A stretch of DNA of 64,000 nucleotides from Calliopsis andreniformis (Eukaryota; Arthropoda; Insecta; Hymenoptera; Andrenidae): NCBI RefSeq assembly GCF_051401765.1, contig NC_135064.1, forward strand, positions 25,332,001 to 25,396,000, written 5' to 3'. The position numbers were made by a program, and so were the translations under genes. Under the pieces are notes generated by a model, which saw nothing but the letters and a program-made list of their open reading frames with translations, was not told the origin of the DNA and did not search any database. This document shows positions 58,411 through 64,000 of this stretch, one piece after another. Each line of letters begins with the position of its first letter. The first letter of the stretch is position 1.

Positions 58411-61400
58411 GCCTCCACACTCGCAGACGAGGGCTTCTACAGTGGCTGATGAGTCTTTTCATCGTGATCGCAGTTAGAAAACAATTTTGCTCCAGAACCA
58501 AGTCGATCCAGATTACGGGCAATCGTCGGTCGCTCTGCACCCCTCTTCAATACAATCTCAACCCCCGTCACGCCGAACGTAACGCGATAATTTAATTTCT
58601 GCGAAAATCCAGGCGGTCGGGAACAGAACAAAATTTAGCCGCCGACGCGAGTTTAACGGAGCACGGCATTTCAATCCGGACGACGCAAAATAATTTTTCG
58701 CCACGTGTACAGAGGAACACGGGGCGAGAAGGAGGGGGCGGATGAGAGACGGGCAGCCATGCGCGTGTTGACTGTGGTCGCAGATGCAATTACGATACTC
58801 GTTCGTGCGAATGTAAATGCAACGCACCGCGGCCACGTCCACTGCACCGATTCGATCCGCCGACAAGAAATATGGATGTTCCTCGATGCCCGCCGTGCTC
58901 TGATCACGCATATCTAATACGCTTATCGCTCGATTATTATTGTATTGATATTATACCCTAATTGCGAGGGCTTTGTAGCGAAGGCGTGGCGATTACCGAC
59001 CCCATCGATTTTTATTGCCAATTTAATCGCATTAGAATCGCAGGTTTCCTGTTTGAATGTAACATTAAAGGGCGCGCAAAATTGTCTTTTTATTATAAAT
59101 TTGTTGGGAGTTTCTGTTTAATATACTGTTGAGGATTTCAGCTACTTGCTATACTTTGAGGAGTCTGATTTATGCAGTTTTTTAGAATACCTTCACTGCC
59201 GATGACGCTGTAACGCGTGATGGGAATTTTTCGCCAGTAACCGATCACGCACCATCGCGTGAGGGGTCTATGTTTACTTAATAGAAGCTCTGTAGTTGGC
59301 AGTTTAGGATAGTTTTCCGTTTCGGATCGGCAGCGAAGGTGAATGCATTACGAATGAAAATTGTACGCGAAGGGGTTAGTATCGTGAGACTGCAGAGATT
59401 GGAATCACTGAAAACTGAAGATTTCGTGGATGATAATTAAGAAATGATTTATCCGTCGCGGGTAAAGGGAAACTCTGTACGCCACGTTGGACTATCTATG
59501 TAACTTCATTATCAACGTCTAGTAATATTGTGTCAAGCCACGAGTGTACGAAGGTGTACTGTAATTGCGGTGGAAGCGATGCGGTTAATAGGGTGTGGCA
59601 GCCCCTGCTTCTGAAGTTATTACGCCCCTATATTATTGATACAACTCCATTACGAGAGTCCTTGGAGAGTTCGGATGTGACGTCGTGTCGAGGACGCTGT
59701 TTCCGAGACGACACTGTTTTCTGCAACCTTGCAGATTCCTGATCACAAGCAATGCTCTGTAGTGATTCGCTGTACACTCGAATGATCAGGTGTCGCGACT
59801 GTTTCAACACGCTTACAGATAACCAAAATAAATTAGGAAAGTGAGGACACGCTGCTCTTGCACAGGAAATAGGTCAACCGAAGATCTAAGGCAAAACAGG
59901 GGATGCAAAAAATTTGTCAAACGGAAGGACGAACTTGGACGAATCTCGCGTGGCACATCGAGCATTAATCATTAGACTCTCTCTAGAATCTAGAACATCA
60001 AAGGAAAGTTCAAGGCAGATCCAATACAGAGATCGCGGGACTGCAATTTGAAATTTTAGTACCGCTCCCTCTCGAGCTTTAAGAATGCCCACCTTTCGTC
60101 GAGGAACTTTTTACGATCGATTTTCATTGCTCCAAGATACCCTGCACATGATAACGCGTGTCGTGATTGGAGATTTCGAGGCTCGCGATACTAGAATCCA
60201 AGCTCCCACCTACGCACGAATTCTACGCGGCCAATGAACCATAGAGAACAACTCGACGCGACACGAGGGGATGTCGCGAGAAAGAAGGGCGCGAGGATCC
60301 ATTGAATCGAGGAAACATTGACGTATTCTTCGGTGGGAAGGGCCGCGGAAGTTCGCTTCAAACTTTCTGACCCAATTTTTTTCTCACCCCCGCAATAACG
60401 ACCTTATCGAGAGTTCCACGCTTCTTTAATACAGTTAAAGCCCGTGTGATAATCTGCGATACAGCTGCCTGCTAGGATGAGACTTCATTCAATATTTATT
60501 AAGTTTCTTTATCTTTACGTACTTATACATAATATTTCCAATAATAATTATAAACAATTATACCTATGAGGACCTTTGAATACTAAACTTTACAGGCGTA
60601 CATGACAATAGTTTTTTGTGAATCTTTCACAGACAGGAAATAGCTTGAATTTAACATTTTTCGAATGATAAACTTTAGGAACCCTCCTTTTCTAAAGTCA
60701 ACTTTATTCTTAAGGTTAATTCTCAAGTCTCTCATTTTAGAAAATATTCATAACTACAGTTCACAGAAAAATGAAAGATCCACAAATAAAAAGTAAAATT
60801 GTATTCCCACAGTGTGAAACAGGGTACATTGGTAACGCGAGAAAAGATCTCGAGTCGAAGTAGGCGATCGCAGGTACCGCTCGAAGGCGAAAGTCACCGC
60901 CCATAAACGCGTTAAGGTAATTTTATTCGATCCTTCGAGAGGTGTATATCGTTTCGTCGAGATAAGCCTGCACACGACAGAGAAGAGGGAGAGAGAAGAT
61001 AATCGAGTCTCGAACGCGTTCACAAGGGCCAAATGCGTATACGCAAATCCATATTTAGACTGGATATCGACTCGGTTACTTTTAGACGAGTAGACAGGGT
61101 CACTTAGCGTGGGCGTTCGCGCTTACCCATCGAAAAATCCCGCTTGTTCGGTAGTGAAATTCATTGTTGCCACGAGGCAGCCGTTCGTTACACCGTTCAA
61201 CAGCTCCCTCGTTAGGAGGCCGTCAATAAAAAGAAGGAAGATAGTGTGGCGTGTTCGTTTGGACGATCACCAAATTGCGACGCGTCGCGGTGAATAAGAA
61301 TTCTGACGAAGACGCAACGTCATTGTTCGCGCAGTGAATTTATCCTCGAACGATCGTTCCCTTGGTCGTTCCTTTTTGGGTGCACCGTTCTGGCCGAATT

Positions 61401-64000
61401 ATTTATAAGTGTATAAATTTTATACAAATTTACGAGAAGGGTATTGAAGGGAACACTGATGAGTCTTAGTTTAAGGGTAACTCCTCGAATCGAGATTTTT
61501 TACTTCTTATATTTAAATAATTTTTGGAGATTTTTTTAGGGAAAGAAAATTACTTAAATTTAACGATTTTCGAGTTGTGTGCTCGAGGAATCTTACTAGT
61601 ATCCCTAGAACCTCTAGGGTTAATATTGCTCTCATAGTGGGACTTCAACTACCCTCGATTTCTATACTTCATCCGAAGCTCCTAAAATCAATTCACGCAA
61701 ATATAATAGAACAGGCTTCAAAAAATACACCACACAATTTTTTCTCCAGTGACACATCGCTTCACCTTTCTGTTAACAATAATTTACGATACCTGTCACC
61801 TCCTTTTATTTCTTTCAAGTGATGTAAAAAACACGATATATATTACCAGAGCGAAAAGCGTCACTGAATACTCTCAAGATTCAGGAAAGATCTTTTTGTC
61901 AACGAATTTAGCATGGAGAACTGATTTCGATTAGATGATATCGTGCGTCAACTATTACCAGGCACGGTAGATCCGCGTATCACGATGCGAGGCACAAGCG
62001 CGGCCGTAGACTTTCGTCGCTTGATATGCAGATTCCAGTAATTACAATAACAAATCGCGCAGAGGCAGACATAATGGAATCACGTGATTGTAACGTGCGT
62101 AAACGGCACATATGCGATACGCGGCGAACGCTACACGGTCCCATTGCTCTGTGCACCGACTACGTCAGAAATCCTCGTAAATTCGTAAGCTCAGCTTACC
62201 TTGATCTCCCTGAAACCACCCTACTACTGCAGTTACAATTCCGAAGAGCAAAAATCCTTAATCCTTTCCATGATCTAAGCAAAAGTCAGACTTTGCTATG
62301 AAAACTCTATAGAGTTAGAAAATTTGAGAAAGACTGTACTAAAACCTGAGTTTCAAATTACAGTTTTTTGAGGACCTGTGAATTTGGGATTTCTCAAGTT
62401 CTCAAGTTCTCAAGAGCGAGAAAAACTGTAACTAGAGAAGACCAAAAACAAAGTGTATGTATATGAAGAACTAAATAACTGCCAACGTAATGAATATTTT
62501 ATTTCAATCCCTGCTATGAAAAAAGAATTCCCAAGTGAATTTCAAGCACACTGCAAAAAACAGTTACACTCCTGTGATCCCACTTACCCTCACCAGACGT
62601 TTCTAATAAAAGAGAAAGCAAACTCGACGAAACTTCTTTCCTTTCCATCCTGAAGACCCTAATGACTGCAGTGTCTTTGAAAAACAATGGAATGCGAGGT
62701 GGCAACATGGACCGACACCGCCGCGAGCAATTACACATTTGTATTAGCAAGTGCTTCTGATTGTCGATGCACGCCTATCGGCTTCTGGTTCGAGAAAGGC
62801 ACACATGCTCGCAGATAGAAAAGAAGGAGACGGTGAGCGGCGATCACGAGAGGGGAGAACGCGTTATGCAATCTCGTCGTCACACTTGTCGGTAATTGCT
62901 TATTTATTGCCCTATCACGCCGGTGGTCCGACTTCTTTCCAACGCCGTAGTCGGGGACGTTATCCTTTTTGATAGCGTTCCGCTACCTCCTATTAAATCG
63001 ATCAGCTTCTGCCCGCGAGACGGTGGGGGATTGGAGCCGCTTGATTTATTGATGGGAGCAATTTGTCGCCTGGTTGCGAGACAAGGTGATGGTTTAGCGT
63101 TGATACCAAGTTGCAGTTACTTCGAGCTTTCTTGGAGATTTATGTGTCGGCATTAGAGCTAAGTGTTTCTGCGGGGCCTGTAGCGAACCGTTTCCGATTT
63201 CTATACCTATTATTTCTGAACAATCAGAATCTTTTGTAATCCTTAATGAGACTGGTGCCCTCGTTCCTCTTAAATCGCTAAATAAAGATTCAGTCGTGAA
63301 AGTCTACACTTCAGATACGTTCAGCTAGCATTAAAAAGTTGAAGATAAATTTAAGATAATTTGATCTCTGAATAGAAATTCCTCAGAGGCTGCTCACATG
63401 ATAATTGCTAAACATTTTAAAGAATACTCGAATCGCTCATTAGCACTGGCAAACCTGAATGCAAGAAAATGGCCAAAAGAAAGATTATCGAATCGTTTGT
63501 TTATTCAGGACGCGACATCAACAGTCGATAATAGTCGGTGCATTAATTCTACTGATCGACCAATCAGCCACGACTTGTGTCGCGGTAGCATCGAGCGCGG
63601 TGTACGTACATGGTTGATGCTCGCACATAATTCACGAGCTACCACGTGGAATAATTCACTATAAGCGTGGGAAATTCCATTTGCGAAACGAAAGTACACG
63701 CACGCGACAAAGTTAGCAGGGGTCTGAACCTTCCGTCGTGCAATCGTGGATTGCGTGCGTGCACACCGTGCGACCCTTGTTCGCGAACCTTTTAAAAATT
63801 TCTCCTGCGATATCGCAACTGTTGTTAACCCTACGAGGACGTAATCACATGTATTTCCACGGCTCCTTTTTTCTCCTTCATCCGTTTTCTTCCTCAGAAA
63901 GAATTGCCCACTGTTTAAAGCTAAGCGGTAATGTTTTCATACCATTTATGGCATATTTTGCATCTCTGCGTGTGTATGCTAATTTTAAAGCGAATGATCA
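58411..64000. other. Intronic sequence, no gene seen
   Basis: 58430-58920 and 60100-60400 are CpG-rich; the rest alternates AT-rich and mixed blocks. A threefold TTCTCAAG octamer lies at 62391-62414. Perfect Su(H)-type octamers lie at 60804-60811 (inverse) and 63665-63672. All open frames are below about 120 codons and without motifs. The next upstream mam exon is not reached. Confidence 0.5.

Larger units (their letters stand above)
50325..64000 (-). other. mam: mam upstream intron, partial, at least 13.7 kb
   Basis: This is the intron before the 565-codon exon; its donor and the exon that encodes the N-terminal Notch/CSL-binding helix are beyond the right edge. No coding region on either strand can be supported. 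It contains CpG-rich blocks (51000-51350, 52430-52870, 56350-56500, 58600-58880), a G-rich minisatellite, a TATGATAG-type array and the 57127-57258 hairpin, described separately. Confidence 0.85.

Noticed and set aside
1..64000. CRISPR arrays, operons, phage or bacterial genes
   Set aside because: Spliced exons, long introns and the repeat types show a eukaryotic nuclear sequence. No array of spaced identical repeats is present.

Overview
This window is one stretch of a single very large eukaryotic gene. The organism is most likely a hymenopteran insect, probably a bee. Reasons: the coding exons encode an insect Mastermind protein, introns are tens of kilobases long, GC content swings sharply with many CpG-rich blocks in AT-rich background, and the dispersed repeats resemble families I remember from bees and ants. 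The last point is recall, not a search.

Layout, read on the minus strand in the direction of transcription: an upstream intron fills 64000 down to 50325; a 565-codon exon lies at 50324-48630; a 48,007-bp intron lies at 48629-623; a 111-codon exon lies at 622-290; a further intron runs from 289 off the left edge. Both exons start and end in phase 0, have canonical splice sites and join to give 676 contiguous residues of Mastermind (mam), the nuclear co-activator of the Notch/Su(H) complex. The N-terminal Notch-binding helix must be encoded beyond 64000, and the C-terminal part beyond position 1.

No second protein-coding gene can be supported. All other open frames are short, lack family motifs, or are shadows of the GC-rich mam exon. 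The introns contain foldback/MITE-type elements (12730-12862, 15895-16443, 22905-23285, 44684-44963), a compound double palindrome (38692-39431), a tRNA-derived SINE-like copy with flanking 9-bp repeats (18732-18861), microsatellites and minisatellites, and three related AT-rich 'TTGAATATTTGAAAATT' arrays.

The most interesting unexplained signals are RNA-structure candidates. One is a 41-bp near-perfect hairpin with a 37-nt loop at 27007-27125 that looks like a long microRNA precursor. A second is a hairpin at 57127-57258 whose arm differences are mostly G-U compatible in + strand RNA. A third is a possible three-way junction at 3621-3711. Next come the two inverted palindromes at 38692-39431, the 35-bp minisatellite grown in the loop of a foldback element, and a regular G-quadruplex minisatellite on the mam sense strand at 54931-54975.
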